Of a DNA stretch of 64,000 nucleotides, positions 1 through 9,068 are shown one piece after another. Source of the DNA: an uncultured Luminiphilus sp. (GTDB lineage: Bacteria; Pseudomonadota; Gammaproteobacteria; Pseudomonadales; Halieaceae). Under the pieces are notes generated by a model, which worked only from the letters and a program-made list of their open reading frames with translations, did not search any database and was not told where the DNA came from. The position numbers and the translations under genes were made by a program. The stretch covers positions 62,001 through 126,000 of the forward strand of contig CALSMP010000001.1 in NCBI GenBank assembly GCA_943787485.1. The letters are read 5' to 3'. Position 1 is the first letter of the stretch. Each line of letters begins with the position of its first letter.

Positions 1-2
1 CT

Positions 3-506
3 GCCGAGCTTCTCAACGACCCCAAAGAGATTGCCGAGCATTTGATGCTCATCGATCTGGGGCGCAATGATGTCGGGCGGGTCGCTGAACCGGGGTCGGT
101 AAAGCTCACCGAGAATATGGTGATCGAGCGGTACTCCCACGTCATGCACATTGTCTCTAACGTCACGGGAACGGCGAGATCGGGCTTATCAGCCATAGAT
201 GCATTACGTGCGACGCTGCCGGCGGGTACGCTGAGCGGCGCTCCCAAGGTCAGGGCGATGGAAGTTATCGACAGCGTCGAACCAGTTAAGCGCGGAATAT
301 ACGGTGGTGCGGTGGGTTATCTCTCTTGGGCAGGTGATATGGATACCGCTATTGCCATCCGCACAGCGGTTGTTAAAGACGGGTATGTTCACGTTCAGGC
401 CGGTGCCGGGGTGGTTGCGGATTCCATCCCTCGTTTAGAATGGGAAGAGACAATGAATAAGGCCCGCGCCATGTTGCGTGCTATTGCTATGGTTGAATCA
501 ACATGA
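3..506 (+). CDS. trpE: Anthranilate synthase component I (TrpE), C-terminal part
   Basis: These are the last ~167 residues of the chorismate-using subunit of anthranilate synthase, which with TrpG makes anthranilate, the first step of tryptophan synthesis. The gene begins before the window; the frame is open from base 3. Chorismate-binding-fold signatures are visible: [10 protein letters not shown] close to the left edge, then [30 protein letters not shown] and a C-terminal [18 protein letters not shown]. The stop codon overlaps the next ATG as ATGA, so the downstream glycosyltransferase gene is probably translationally coupled to it. Its partner trpG lies 3.9 kb away, behind an inserted group of surface-sugar-type genes. 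Confidence 0.96.
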   Translation, partial: AELLNDPKEIAEHLMLIDLGRNDVGRVAEPGSVKLTENMVIERYSHVMHIVSNVTGTARSGLSAIDALRATLPAGTLSGAPKVRAMEVIDSVEPVKRGIYGGAVGYLSWAGDMDTAIAIRTAVVKDGYVHVQAGAGVVADSIPRLEWEETMNKARAMLRAIAMVEST

Positions 507-2279
507 CGCAAACAACTCAACAGCCAAGAACAGTAGAAGAGCTCGTCGCCGATATGGAAACCGCCTTCCGGGTTGGGGAGCTGGGCGCTACCGCGTTGGC
601 TATCTGGGAACTGACCCATCGGTTTCCTGAGCAGGCTTCAGTTGCGCGAATCTATAGCAAGAAGTTGCTCAGAGATCCGGAGTTATCCTCGCTGTCTCTC
701 GAACAGTTTAGCGCGAATTGCAAGCAGGAAAGAAAGACCGGCGAGCCCGACACATTAGCCCAGCTGGCGGCCATGGGACTCCTTCGTTTTCCAAAAGATC
801 GGTATCTGTCGCTTAACCTTATCGAGGCATCGGAGAAGTTGCTGCGTCCGGAATGGGGCGAGGCAGCCCTCGAGGCACTCGGTGAGCCCGCCGCCGATGA
901 TATTGTGTTGCTGAATGCCCATGCGGCGCTGGCGCAGTCGAGAGGGGATCATCAGAGAGCTGTCGATATCCTGAAAAAATTGCTTGACCTTGAGCCTGAC
1001 AATGAAGATCTCAAGAAAAACCTGAGTGGCGCCCTCGCTGGAACGCAGGAATTCGAGCAGGCCATCGCTATTTTGGAAAAGCTGCTGGAGACTTCTGATA
1101 CCGGCAGGGAGATTGTAAACAGGCTGACCAGGCTATACCGCATGGCGGGATCTGATGTCAGCAAGTCGCTCATGGATTTAGATATGAGTTTTTTTGCAGG
1201 TTGTGAGACCTTTGAACAGACGCGAACCCACATCGACATCAATATTTTTTTGCAGGACTTTGAGCAAGGTCGCAGCAGGCATACAAGCGCTCCGATCGAG
1301 CTGGTGTGCCAATCCCGTGACCAGTCTTTGAGCCTGGCTGAGGCTCGAGTTGAACCTCGGGCAAAGGTTCGATGAAGGGCTCGACCATTACGCCACTACG
1401 GTTTGAGGCCTTTCCCTCGGCTCGCCTACATAGCAGCCCACAGCGACCCGGTACGCCGGGTGAGGTTCTCAGCCGATGAGACACTGCTGGTTTGGGCCGA
1501 GCAGGGTCTGGGTGATGAAATTCTCTTTCAGCTACTTTTTGGAAGTATTGGCTACGCGGGTAAAAAATGTAACCGTGGCGATGGATCCAAGGCTGCTCGA
1601 GTTTTTTGCGCCAAAATACCCTGACTGGACCTTCATGAGTCGTTTCGATTTAGCTGAATCACTTCCCGATACTGATTATGCATGTCCTGCGGGCGACCTC
1701 TTCGTTCTTTTCTTTGAAGAGCTGGTAGAGAAGCAATATAAATTCGCTCAGCCATTGATTTCTTGTTCTGCGCAAAGGTTAGACGAAATTCAGCGGTTAT
1801 TACCAACCACTGAAAAACCGCGCGTCGGTATTTCGTGGCGCGGTGGGCAGGGCATTCACGGCAAAATTCGCTCATTGGATCTCCCCTCGTTTATGCATGG
1901 GCTGAGGGACGATCAGGAAGTTGAGATCACCTCATTTCAATATGATGAGGGCCATGAAGAAGCCGTGATTGCGCATGGCGATCGCCGTATCGCGCTGAGC
2001 GGGCTCAATAATCGACATGACCTACAGGGCGTCATAAGCCTGCTTTCCCAGTGTGACGCCGTTATTTCTGTCGATAACTCGGTGGCCCACCTAGCTGCGG
2101 CCGTTGGTGTGCCAACGTTTGTATTGATTCCTGCCGGTCAGGTTCAGTTCCGCTGGAAAAACGCTGACATAAAAAACCTATGCTTCCCCAACGTCACTTT
2201 ATGCCGTCAAAGCATTCCCGGGGATTGGTCTGACGTCACCGAGGAAGCTTGGAAAAGAGCGTTATCAGTCAAGAAATAA
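503..2279 (+). pseudogene. TPR-domain glycosyltransferase, broken by several +1 frameshifts
   Basis: One original gene appears to span this stretch. Bases 503-1342 encode a TPR-like helical region (for example HAALAQSRGDHQRAVDILKK), and 1528-2279 encode a GT9/heptosyltransferase-like C-terminal domain with GISWRGG and the typical CDAVISVDNSVAHLAAAVG. Between them the family sequence can be followed only by changing frame: LELNLGQRFDEGLDHYATT, then FEAFPSAR, then LLVWAEQGLGDEILF, then SYFLEVL. The changes fit one extra base each near 1342 (gg), 1400 (gg), 1473 (cc) and 1526 (ttt). The total length, 1777 bp, is 3n+1, as four insertions predict. Whether these are sequence errors or true decay cannot be told here. 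The likely role is sugar transfer onto a surface glycan; the acceptor is unknown. The region is more A+T-rich than its surroundings (a 60-base sample at 1741 has 25 G+C). Confidence 0.72.
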
Positions 2280-2292
2280 GGGAGGGGAGGCT

Positions 2293-3045
2293 ATGCTTAA
2301 GGTATTCATTGGTTACGACGATCGGCAAGTCCTGTCGTTTACCACCTTGGTCCAGTCGATTTACGAAACAGCTTCTCGACCGGTTGCGGTTTCGCCCCTA
2401 ATTTTGGAAACACTGCCAATCACCCGGCGCGGTTTGACACCGTTTACTTTTTCCCGATTTCTTGTTCCTTGGCTTTGCGATTTTACGGGCACAGCTATAT
2501 TTATGGACGCAGACATGCTGCTAGTTTCTGATATCTGTGAGCTACAGGAGAATATCCAGGACGACATCGCGGTGTCTGTTGTACGGTCTCTGGAGCAGTA
2601 CGAGCAAACCTCTTTTATGGTTTTTAATTGCGAACATCCGGAAAATAAGGTGCTTACCCCAGATTTTGTACAGGAGACTGAAACGCAGTTACATGGTTTA
2701 GAGTGGGTTACACCTGAGGCCATTGGCTCTCTCGACCCCAAGTGGAATCAGCTTGTGGGCTATCAGGCAATTGACACTCAGCGAGGCAACTTGCACTACA
2801 CCATGGGGATACCGGCGTTTGCAGAAACGTCAAGTTCTGAGGGGCTGGCAGAGTGGCGATCGATAGCCCAGCGCGCGACCTCCACAACTTCATGGCGTGA
2901 AATTATGGGGTCCTCAGTTCACGCAGTTAACATTGAGGGGGTAAAGTTTCCAAGATATGTATGGGATTTTGAGAAGAATCAACCCAAGCCGGAACACTTG
3001 AATTTGGTTAAAACGCTCCTTACTAAAGCCAAAGAGAAGAAATAA
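2293..3045 (+). CDS. GT8-like glycosyltransferase, GT-A fold
   Basis: A 250-residue protein with the layout of GT-A transferases of the GT8 type: N-terminal FIGYDDRQ, then FTFSRFLVPWL, and the metal-binding DxD motif in IFMDADMLL (D72 and D74). It probably transfers a sugar from a nucleotide donor; donor and acceptor cannot be read from the sequence. The ATG at 2293 follows a strong ribosome site (gggaggggagg) and lies 13 bp after the upstream glycosyltransferase gene. It is the only intact member of the plus-strand glycan genes in the trp insert. There is no signal peptide or membrane segment, so it should act in the cytosol. Confidence 0.8.
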   Translation: MLKVFIGYDDRQVLSFTTLVQSIYETASRPVAVSPLILETLPITRRGLTPFTFSRFLVPWLCDFTGTAIFMDADMLLVSDICELQENIQDDIAVSVVRSLEQYEQTSFMVFNCEHPENKVLTPDFVQETETQLHGLEWVTPEAIGSLDPKWNQLVGYQAIDTQRGNLHYTMGIPAFAETSSSEGLAEWRSIAQRATSTTSWREIMGSSVHAVNIEGVKFPRYVWDFEKNQPKPEHLNLVKTLLTKAKEKK

Positions 3046-3053
3046 CGATCCTT

Positions 3054-3789
3054 TTGCAAAAGTTCACCTCCAAAATCATCAATATTCGAGAAGAAGGCTC
3101 TGGCAACATTGTTCCTGGCTATAGAGTCTTTGTGAGAGATGATGGTGTTTCCCTGGTTTTTTACCCAGTACCCAAAAATGCCAATAGCTCTTTCAAAAGT
3201 CTTCTGGCGCGACACTACGGTGTGGAGAGCTTGCTCGAGTTTTATGACGACGAGTATTCGAGAACAAATGTTGAGCGGTACGCTAAAAAACCGGCAAACA
3301 AGCCGTGGCTGTCCGATTTTCTACCCTCTAAGAGAAGGTTTCATGACTTGCGGTCTGTTCGGGTCGTCTACAGAATCGCGGTATTGCGCGGACCCGATAG
3401 AGCGGTTTTTTTCAGCCTATAATAATCGGGTGCTTTGGCATGAAGATCTGGAGTTTAGGGGCTTAAGTGTCGGAGAGGTGATTTGTGAGTTGGAGCGGGG
3501 TAATTTTGAAAATAAACACTTCTTACCTCAAACCTACTTTTTAGGGACCTCCCCCAGTTATTACACACACCTTGCAGTTATGCCAGATTTGACCCCGGCG
3601 CTGAGTGGAATCCAAGAGTTTTTCGGAAAAGATATTGCATTACCTCGCTTGCAGGTTCGTCATGGTGAGTCGAAGGCGCAGGTCGAAAGCCATGAGAATT
3701 TCAAGTCGCGACTCATGAAGGTTTATGCCGCAGACTACGAGTTTATTCAGAGAGCCAGTAGCCGTTCAGAAGAGAGCGAGCGAGCTTAG
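3054..3789 (+). pseudogene. Sulfotransferase-family protein, one +1 frameshift
   Basis: The first half (frame from 3054) contains FYPVPKNANSSFKSLL, the 5'-PAPS phosphosulfate-loop type motif of carbohydrate sulfotransferases. The second half, in the next frame, contains DPIERFFSAYNNR, the usual 3'-phosphate-binding partner (RDPxxRxxSxY). Joining them needs removal of one base at the gg of 3390-3391, giving LRDPIERFFSAYNNR; the length of 736 bp is 3n+1. No good ATG exists at the 5' end; TTG at 3054 is the best visible start and is weak. In this setting it would sulfate the glycan built by the neighbouring transferases. Its stop codon overlaps that of the convergent methyltransferase. Confidence 0.7.
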
Positions 3790-4334
3790 TGCTCGTCATT
3801 GCGCCGTGGCTCCACTACCACCACAAAACCGCGCCCAAAGACTTCATGGCGCTGAAGTAGACTGATCTCGAAAAATTGACTCAACCTTGGCAGCCACCAA
3901 GATGTCGGCTTCTGAATCAAGTGGGCATTTCGACCGTCTGACAGCGTTTTACCCGCCGGTCCTTGATGGATTGTGAAGAAACCCGCACGAGTTACAAGCG
4001 TGGAGAGCTCTTGCAAGACATTGTTAAGAAGCTCGGGCTCAATATGCTCAAGGACGTCGATGCAACACACCAGATCAGCGGCTTTGGGTGGCCCGTATTC
4101 AGGAAATGCCGGGTCATAGGGTTGATACTGAAGGCGATCAGTTACCTCGAGCTTTTCGAGGCTGGACCAAAGACGCTGCTTGCCGGCACCGTAATCGGTA
4201 AGGGATTTGGCCTTCGATTGCCTGATAAGGTTTGCGACAGATGAAGCAAATTGGGTCGAGGCAATCCCATAATTCGGGTTCTCGTGAAGCTTTTGTTGCT
4301 CCTTGAGGTATTCGTCGCTGATTGTTTGACTCAT
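3786..4334 (-). CDS. SAM-dependent methyltransferase, class I
   Basis: A 182-residue methyltransferase with a degenerate SAM-binding motif I (LTDYGAGKQ), motif II region YDPAFPEYG, and CCIDVLEHIEPE, the acidic post-motif seen in glycan-locus methyltransferases. DGRNAHLIQKP and a C-terminal strand GRGFVVVVEP follow. Similar proteins sit in polysaccharide clusters beside sulfotransferases, which fits this location. It is transcribed opposite to the rest of the insert, convergent with the sulfotransferase (stop codons overlap) and divergent from trpG across a 65 bp gap. The substrate is not determined. Confidence 0.82.
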   Translation of the reverse strand: MSQTISDEYLKEQQKLHENPNYGIASTQFASSVANLIRQSKAKSLTDYGAGKQRLWSSLEKLEVTDRLQYQPYDPAFPEYGPPKAADLVCCIDVLEHIEPELLNNVLQELSTLVTRAGFFTIHQGPAGKTLSDGRNAHLIQKPTSWWLPRLSQFFEISLLQRHEVFGRGFVVVVEPRRNDEH

Positions 4335-4361
4335 GGAACCACTTTCCTACCGCATCGCGGC

Positions 4362-4367
4362 TATAAT
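4362..4367 (+). promoter_or_regulatory. Candidate -10 element for trpG-trpD-trpC
   Basis: A perfect TATAAT lies 32 bp upstream of the trpG ATG in the 65 bp divergent gap. The matching -35 position (about 4339-4344) is poor. A TTGACT at 4326 is too far away (30 bp spacing) to pair with it. The same bases read TATTAT on the other strand, so the box could also serve the methyltransferase gene. An internal promoter makes sense because trpE is 3.9 kb upstream behind an inverted gene. Confidence 0.45.
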
Positions 4368-4399
4368 ACATGACACAGCTATAAACCCAGTAATTTCCA

Positions 4400-4987
4400 A
4401 TGATCTTCATGCTCGACAACTACGATTCCTTCACGTGGAATATCGTGCAATACCTCTGGGAGCTCGGCGCCGAGGTCGAGGTGCGTCGCAACGACGAGAT
4501 CGACATTCTTGGCATCGAGGCGCTTAATCCTGAAAAAATCTGTATCTCACCCGGGCCTTGCTCACCCGCAGAGGCGGGCATTTCCATCGAGGTGATTCGT
4601 CATTTTGCCGGCAAGGTGCCCATATTCGGCGTCTGTTTGGGGCAGCAGAGCATAGGCGCGGTGTTTGGCGGGAAGATCATTCGGGCCCCCTCCGTGATGC
4701 ATGGTAAAACCAGCGAGATTCATCATACCGGCCAGGGCGTGTTTGAAGGCTTACCTAATCCTTTCGTTGCTACTCGCTACCACAGTCTGGTCGTAGACCC
4801 CGAATCGCTGCCCGATTGCCTTGAAGTAACTGCCTGGACCGAGACCAAAGAGGGTGAGCGAGAGGCCATTATGGGGCTTCGTCATCGCGAACTCGACGTT
4901 GAGGGTGTACAGTTCCACCCTGAATCGATACTTTCCGAGCATGGGCATGAGCTGCTCAACAACTTTCTGTGTCGCCACGCGGCCTAG
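4400..4987 (+). CDS. trpG: Anthranilate synthase component II (glutamine amidotransferase)
   Basis: A class I glutamine amidotransferase of 195 residues that frees ammonia from glutamine for TrpE. The catalytic triad is visible: nucleophile C79 in FGVCLGQQ, and H173 and E175 in [20 protein letters not shown] at the N-terminus and [11 protein letters not shown] are standard for TrpG/PabA. It is the first gene of trpG-trpD-trpC. In organisms with a single copy the same protein can also serve PabB in folate synthesis; that cannot be decided here. Confidence 0.96.
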   Translation: MIFMLDNYDSFTWNIVQYLWELGAEVEVRRNDEIDILGIEALNPEKICISPGPCSPAEAGISIEVIRHFAGKVPIFGVCLGQQSIGAVFGGKIIRAPSVMHGKTSEIHHTGQGVFEGLPNPFVATRYHSLVVDPESLPDCLEVTAWTETKEGEREAIMGLRHRELDVEGVQFHPESILSEHGHELLNNFLCRHAA

Positions 4988-5020
4988 ATTCTTGAACACG
5001 CTTTGGTTTTGACGACGGTT

Positions 5021-6086
5021 ATGGAAATAAAGGCTGCCTTACAGCACTTAGTGGACGGCGAATCGCTCAGCCGGGACGCCATGCGCGACGTCATGACTGC
5101 GGTCATGTCGGGCGAGGCAACGCCGGCCCAAATTGGCGCACTGCTGGTTGCCTTGCGGATGAAGGGCGAGACCATTGATGAGATTGCGGGTGCCGCAGAG
5201 GTGATGCGTAATCTCGCCACCCGGGTGCGAGTTGATCAGGAGCACCTGATTGATTTGGTGGGCACCGGGGGTGATGGGGCTAATTTGTTCAATGTTTCGA
5301 CAGCATCGACCTTCGTGGTGGCCGCTGCGGGCGGCCGGGTCGCGAAGCACGGCAACCGATCGGTATCGAGCTCGAGCGGGTCTTCTGATGTACTCGAGGT
5401 GCTTGGGGCGCCCCTCGATTTAACCCCCGAGCAGATAGCTCGCTGCATTGACGAGGTCGGCGTGGGCTTTATGTTTGCGCCCGCGCATCACGGCGCCATG
5501 AAGCACGCTGTTGGCCCCAGAAAAGATCTCGGCATGCGCACGCTTTTTAATATCCTGGGCCCCATGACCAATCCGGCTCATGTCGAGCGGCAAGTCATGG
5601 GGCGTGTTCAGTGCCGATTTATGCCAGCCGATCGCCGAGGCGCTCAACAAGCTGGGCAGCCGTCACGCTCTGGTGGTACATAGCGATGATGGACTCGATG
5701 AGATCTCCATTGCTGCGCCGACGGCGGTGTGGGAAATGCGCGATGGCGCCGTGGAACGCTTTCACATTGATCCCGCCGACTATGGTCACGCCCATGAATC
5801 TCTTGAAGGCCTGACGGTTGAGACCGCCCTGCAGTCTGCCGATTTGATCAAGCAGGCCTTGGGCGCCAAGTCCAAGGAGCAAATGGCGCTCGCCGACAAG
5901 ACTATCGCCAAGGCCCAGTCCATCATTGCGCTTAACGCGGGGGCAGGACTTTATGTTGCAGGCATCTCCGCCACGCTGCGCGAGGGTATCGCGCTGGCTG
6001 ATGACGTGATGGCGTCCGGACAGGCGTTGGATAAGTTGGAAACTTTTGCTGCCTTTTCCCATGGGCTTAAGGCAGATCCGCTGTGA
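5021..6086 (+). CDS. trpD: Anthranilate phosphoribosyltransferase, with an apparent +1 frameshift
   Basis: TrpD joins anthranilate to PRPP, the second step of tryptophan synthesis. The start is ATG 5021 ([16 protein letters not shown]). Phosphoribosyl-anthranilate signatures are present: [28 protein letters not shown] and [11 protein letters not shown]. The frame is lost at the gggg of 5599-5602: the first half reads RQVMGRVQ, while the expected continuation [20 protein letters not shown] is in the next frame and runs to 6086. Removing one g restores [12 protein letters not shown]. The span of 1066 bp is 3n+1. Because the rest of the pathway is intact and trpC is coupled to it, a sequence error is more likely than gene loss. 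Confidence 0.88.
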
Positions 6087-6898
6087 GTGGCAAGCTCACC
6101 ACGCCGACGGTCTTGAAAAAAATCATTGATCGCAAGATCGAGGAGGTGGCCGATCGACGCGCTGCGGCCTCTATCAGCGAAGTGATGCGCCGGGCTAAAG
6201 AAGCCGGTCCGGTGCGAGGATTTGTTGACTCGTTAAAAGCAAAAACCGCCTTGGGTGAGGCGGCGGTCATTGCCGAAGTTAAGAAGGCAAGCCCCAGTAA
6301 GGGGGTTATTCGAGAGCACTTCGTTCCCGAAGAGATTGCCAGAAGTTATCAGGCTGGGGGCGCTGCCTGCTTATCGGTGCTGACTGATGTGGATTTTTTT
6401 CAGGGCGCCGATGCCTATCTCGGGCAAGCCCGTGAGGCCTGTCTTTTGCCGGTCATTCGCAAGGACTTTACGATTGATCCGTACCAGATCTGGGAGGCTC
6501 GGGCGCTCAACGCCGACGCAATCTTGTTGATTGCGGCCTGTCTTGAACTACCGCAGCTCAAGGAGCTGTCCGCCGCTGCCCGAGAAGCCGGTGTCGATGC
6601 GCTCATTGAAGTGCACGATCGGCGAGAGCTTGAGGATGCTCTGCAGCTTTCACCCTCTCTGATTGGCATCAACAACCGCGATCTGCATACCTTTGATACT
6701 GCGCTCGGCACAACGCTCGATCTGCTCAAGCACATTCCAGACAATATTCAGGTAGTGACCGAGAGCGGTATTCATGCGCCCGCAGACGTCACGACAATGC
6801 GCGCCGCCGGGGTGCATACTTTTCTGGTGGGTGAAGCTTTTATGCGTGCCAAGGACCCGGGGGCCGAGCTACAGCGTTTGTTTACGTCTACGGGATAA
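6083..6898 (+). CDS. trpC: Indole-3-glycerol phosphate synthase
   Basis: A 271-residue monofunctional TrpC that cyclises carboxyphenylamino-deoxyribulose phosphate to indole-3-glycerol phosphate. It shows the (beta/alpha)8 signatures [15 protein letters not shown] (catalytic lysines), [34 protein letters not shown] and [13 protein letters not shown]. The GTG start at 6083 overlaps the trpD stop (GTGA). No TrpF domain is fused to it. Its stop overlaps the tail of the convergent crp-type gene by 11 bp. Confidence 0.96.
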   Translation: MSGKLTTPTVLKKIIDRKIEEVADRRAAASISEVMRRAKEAGPVRGFVDSLKAKTALGEAAVIAEVKKASPSKGVIREHFVPEEIARSYQAGGAACLSVLTDVDFFQGADAYLGQAREACLLPVIRKDFTIDPYQIWEARALNADAILLIAACLELPQLKELSAAAREAGVDALIEVHDRRELEDALQLSPSLIGINNRDLHTFDTALGTTLDLLKHIPDNIQVVTESGIHAPADVTTMRAAGVHTFLVGEAFMRAKDPGAELQRLFTSTG

Positions 6899-7562
6899 TG
6901 TTTCCGTCGTCGTCGAGATGGGTGGCATCACTTTGATGCTTGACCACAATGGTTTTCCCCGAGACGTCAATCAAGCCATCTTCCGACAAGGCTTTGAGAA
7001 CACGCCCCGCCATCTCCCGTGAACAGCCGACCATTTTGCCGAGCTCTTGCCGGGTTACCCGAATTTGGATGCCCTTGGGGTGGGTCATGGCATCGGGTTG
7101 TTTGGTCAAATCCATCAAGGCCTGCGCGATTCGGCCGGCGACGTCGACAAATGCGAGATCGGTTAATTTTCGGGTGGTGGTTCGTAACCGCGATCCCAGT
7201 TGGCGGGTCAGCGCATAGAGAATCTCGGGGAACTCATTGCGGATTTTATGAAATTCTTCGTAACCGATGCGAGCAATCTCGCAATCCTCCCGAGCGATGA
7301 CGTTGGCGGTGCGAGCGGCCTCGCCGAAGAGCCCCATTTCGCCAAAAAAATCCCCCGGGTTTAAATAACTGACCACCATCGCCTGTTCTGGGTCATTAGC
7401 ATCCTCGATGAGAACCGAGATCGACCCCTCCAAAACAATGTAAAGAGCGTCACTCTTTTCGCCCTGGCGGAAAACTGCCATCTTCGGTCGGAAGACTTGT
7501 CTGTCACAATGCCTCAGAAATCGATCTGCTTCCGGAATCCGTTTATATACCTGCGGTTTCAT
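6888..7562 (-). CDS. cAMP-receptor-type transcription regulator (CRP/Vfr)
   Basis: A 224-residue regulator with an N-terminal cyclic-nucleotide-binding beta roll ([34 protein letters not shown]) and a C-terminal winged helix whose recognition region is [20 protein letters not shown]. The ATG at 7562 (MKPQVYKR) was chosen because upstream sequence does not look like the family. In Pseudomonas, vfr lies directly beside trpC in the same tail-to-tail way, so this is its likely counterpart. It should bind cAMP and DNA as a dimer. The last 11 bp are shared with the end of trpC on the other strand. Confidence 0.9.
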   Translation of the reverse strand: MKPQVYKRIPEADRFLRHCDRQVFRPKMAVFRQGEKSDALYIVLEGSISVLIEDANDPEQAMVVSYLNPGDFFGEMGLFGEAARTANVIAREDCEIARIGYEEFHKIRNEFPEILYALTRQLGSRLRTTTRKLTDLAFVDVAGRIAQALMDLTKQPDAMTHPKGIQIRVTRQELGKMVGCSREMAGRVLKALSEDGLIDVSGKTIVVKHQSDATHLDDDGNIIP

Positions 7563-7802
7563 TTGCTGAGACCCCGTCGTAGGAGAGTTGAAAGAATAGC
7601 CTAATCCGATTGTGTATGCAGTAGATATGCTAATCTCTGGCGCCTCTCTCGAGAGGAGAAGTCGTGATGGCAGCTCGTGACAGAAGGTTGTTTTGAAAGG
7701 TCGTACTGAAAAGTCACCAGGAAAAACAGAATGCGGATGATGTGGCATGTGATATCGGTGGCGAGTTTGTTACCACATCCGTGACCCATTGGAGATAGGC
7801 TT

Positions 7803-8234
7803 ATGCAGGGAACAGTGAAGTGGCTCGATGGCGCCATGTTTGTCGGTGAGTCAGGGAGCGGCCACAGCGTCGTCATGGATGGCCCCGAGGATTTGGGAGG
7901 CCGCAATCAGTCGCTGCGGCCAATGGAAATGCTGTTACTGGGCACGGGTGGCTGTGCGATTTACGACGTTATCTCCATGCTCAAAAAATCCCGGCAGCAG
8001 ATCATTGATTGTCGCGTTGAACTGCAGGCAGAGCGCGCGGATGCCGTGCCGGCGGTCTTTGAAACCATGAATCTTCACTTTGTGGTGTCCGGTTTGGACA
8101 TCAAAGAATCCCAGGTGAAACGCGCCGTGGAGTTGTCCGCAGAGAAATATTGCTCCGCATCCATCATGTTTGCGGCGGCGGGGGTTAAGGTTACCCACAG
8201 CTTTGCGATTGAGGAACCGACGTCACATAGTTAA
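7803..8234 (+). CDS. OsmC-family protein
   Basis: A 143-residue OsmC/Ohr-fold protein. Visible family features are the N-terminal VKWLDGAMFVGE strand pair, LRPMEMLLLGTGGC with the first conserved cysteine, and SAEKYCSASIMF with the second. These two cysteines are the peroxide-reducing pair in OsmC/Ohr proteins. The ATG is preceded by tggagatagg. An OsmC-like gene also lies between vfr and coq7 in Pseudomonas, supporting conserved synteny, although no speD is present here. A role in peroxide handling is an inference from the family. Confidence 0.85.
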   Translation: MQGTVKWLDGAMFVGESGSGHSVVMDGPEDLGGRNQSLRPMEMLLLGTGGCAIYDVISMLKKSRQQIIDCRVELQAERADAVPAVFETMNLHFVVSGLDIKESQVKRAVELSAEKYCSASIMFAAAGVKVTHSFAIEEPTSHS

Positions 8235-8337
8235 GTGGCGTCGCAAAGTTTTAAGTTTGGTTATAGCGAAGTAGTAATAGCGCGGTTTTAATAGCGCATT
8301 GGGTTTGACTGCAATAGCCGCAATATCGGATGGTTTA

Positions 8338-9042
8338 TCAGAACCGGTAGCTGGTTTGCGTCATCACCTTGGACAGCGTTGTCATCGCTTCTTTGACCGG
8401 GGCAGGAAAGGGGGCGCCACCCGCCTTTAGCGCATTCTCGCCGTGGCGCTCTTCATCGCTCAACATCTGCTGCAGGATCAGCTGGGATTTACGATCCTGA
8501 GCAGGTAGCGCTTTGAGGTGGCTGCGCAGATGGCTCGCCACCCGCTCTTCGGTCGCGTGAACAAAGCCGAGGCTCACCTTGTCGCTGATGGCCCCTGCGG
8601 CAGCGCCCAGAGCCAAGGATAAGCCATACCATAGCGGGTTCAGCGCACTGGGTGCAGCGCCGAGTTCTTCCAGTCGTTCTTCGCACCACACCAGATGGTC
8701 TATTTCCTCTTGAGCGGCCTCTCCCATCTCCACCCGGGTTCCCGCGGTTTTGGCGGTCAACGCCTGACCTTGATAAAGCGCCTGCGCGCAAACTTCTCCC
8801 GTGTGATTGACCCGCATGAGGCCCGCTACATGTTTGCGCTCGGTCTCGGTAAGAGTCGCTTCTTGATGATGCTTGGCGGGAGATTCACGGGTGGCGCTGG
8901 CACCCTTGGTGACCAGGGTTCGGACAATATTGTCAGCCTCGACAATGAGACGATCGAGCACAGAGAGCTGTCGGCCAGCAGGTCCCACGCCCCCGCTGGG
9001 GTCGGTCTCCGAGTGAAGGATGTCATGATGATTGTCGGTCAT
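8338..9042 (-). CDS. coq7: 5-demethoxyubiquinol hydroxylase (Coq7)
   Basis: A ferritin-like di-iron protein of 234 residues that performs the last ring hydroxylation of ubiquinone synthesis at the membrane. Iron-ligand regions are visible: MRVNHTGEVCAQALYQGQ, AAQEEIDHLVWCEERL and MLSDEERHGENALKAGG. The N-terminus is about 20 residues longer than usual, but no later in-frame ATG fits better. It starts 26 bp after the purD stop, so it may be read with purH-purD. In Pseudomonas it belongs to the vfr block instead. Confidence 0.94.
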   Translation of the reverse strand: MTDNHHDILHSETDPSGGVGPAGRQLSVLDRLIVEADNIVRTLVTKGASATRESPAKHHQEATLTETERKHVAGLMRVNHTGEVCAQALYQGQALTAKTAGTRVEMGEAAQEEIDHLVWCEERLEELGAAPSALNPLWYGLSLALGAAAGAISDKVSLGFVHATEERVASHLRSHLKALPAQDRKSQLILQQMLSDEERHGENALKAGGAPFPAPVKEAMTTLSKVMTQTSYRF

Positions 9043-9068
9043 ACGCAGTCGCAGGCTCAGCCTATGGG

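Noticed and set aside
4326..4331. TTGACT as the -35 of the trpG promoter
   Set aside because: It lies 30 bp from the TATAAT box, far beyond the normal ~17 bp spacing.
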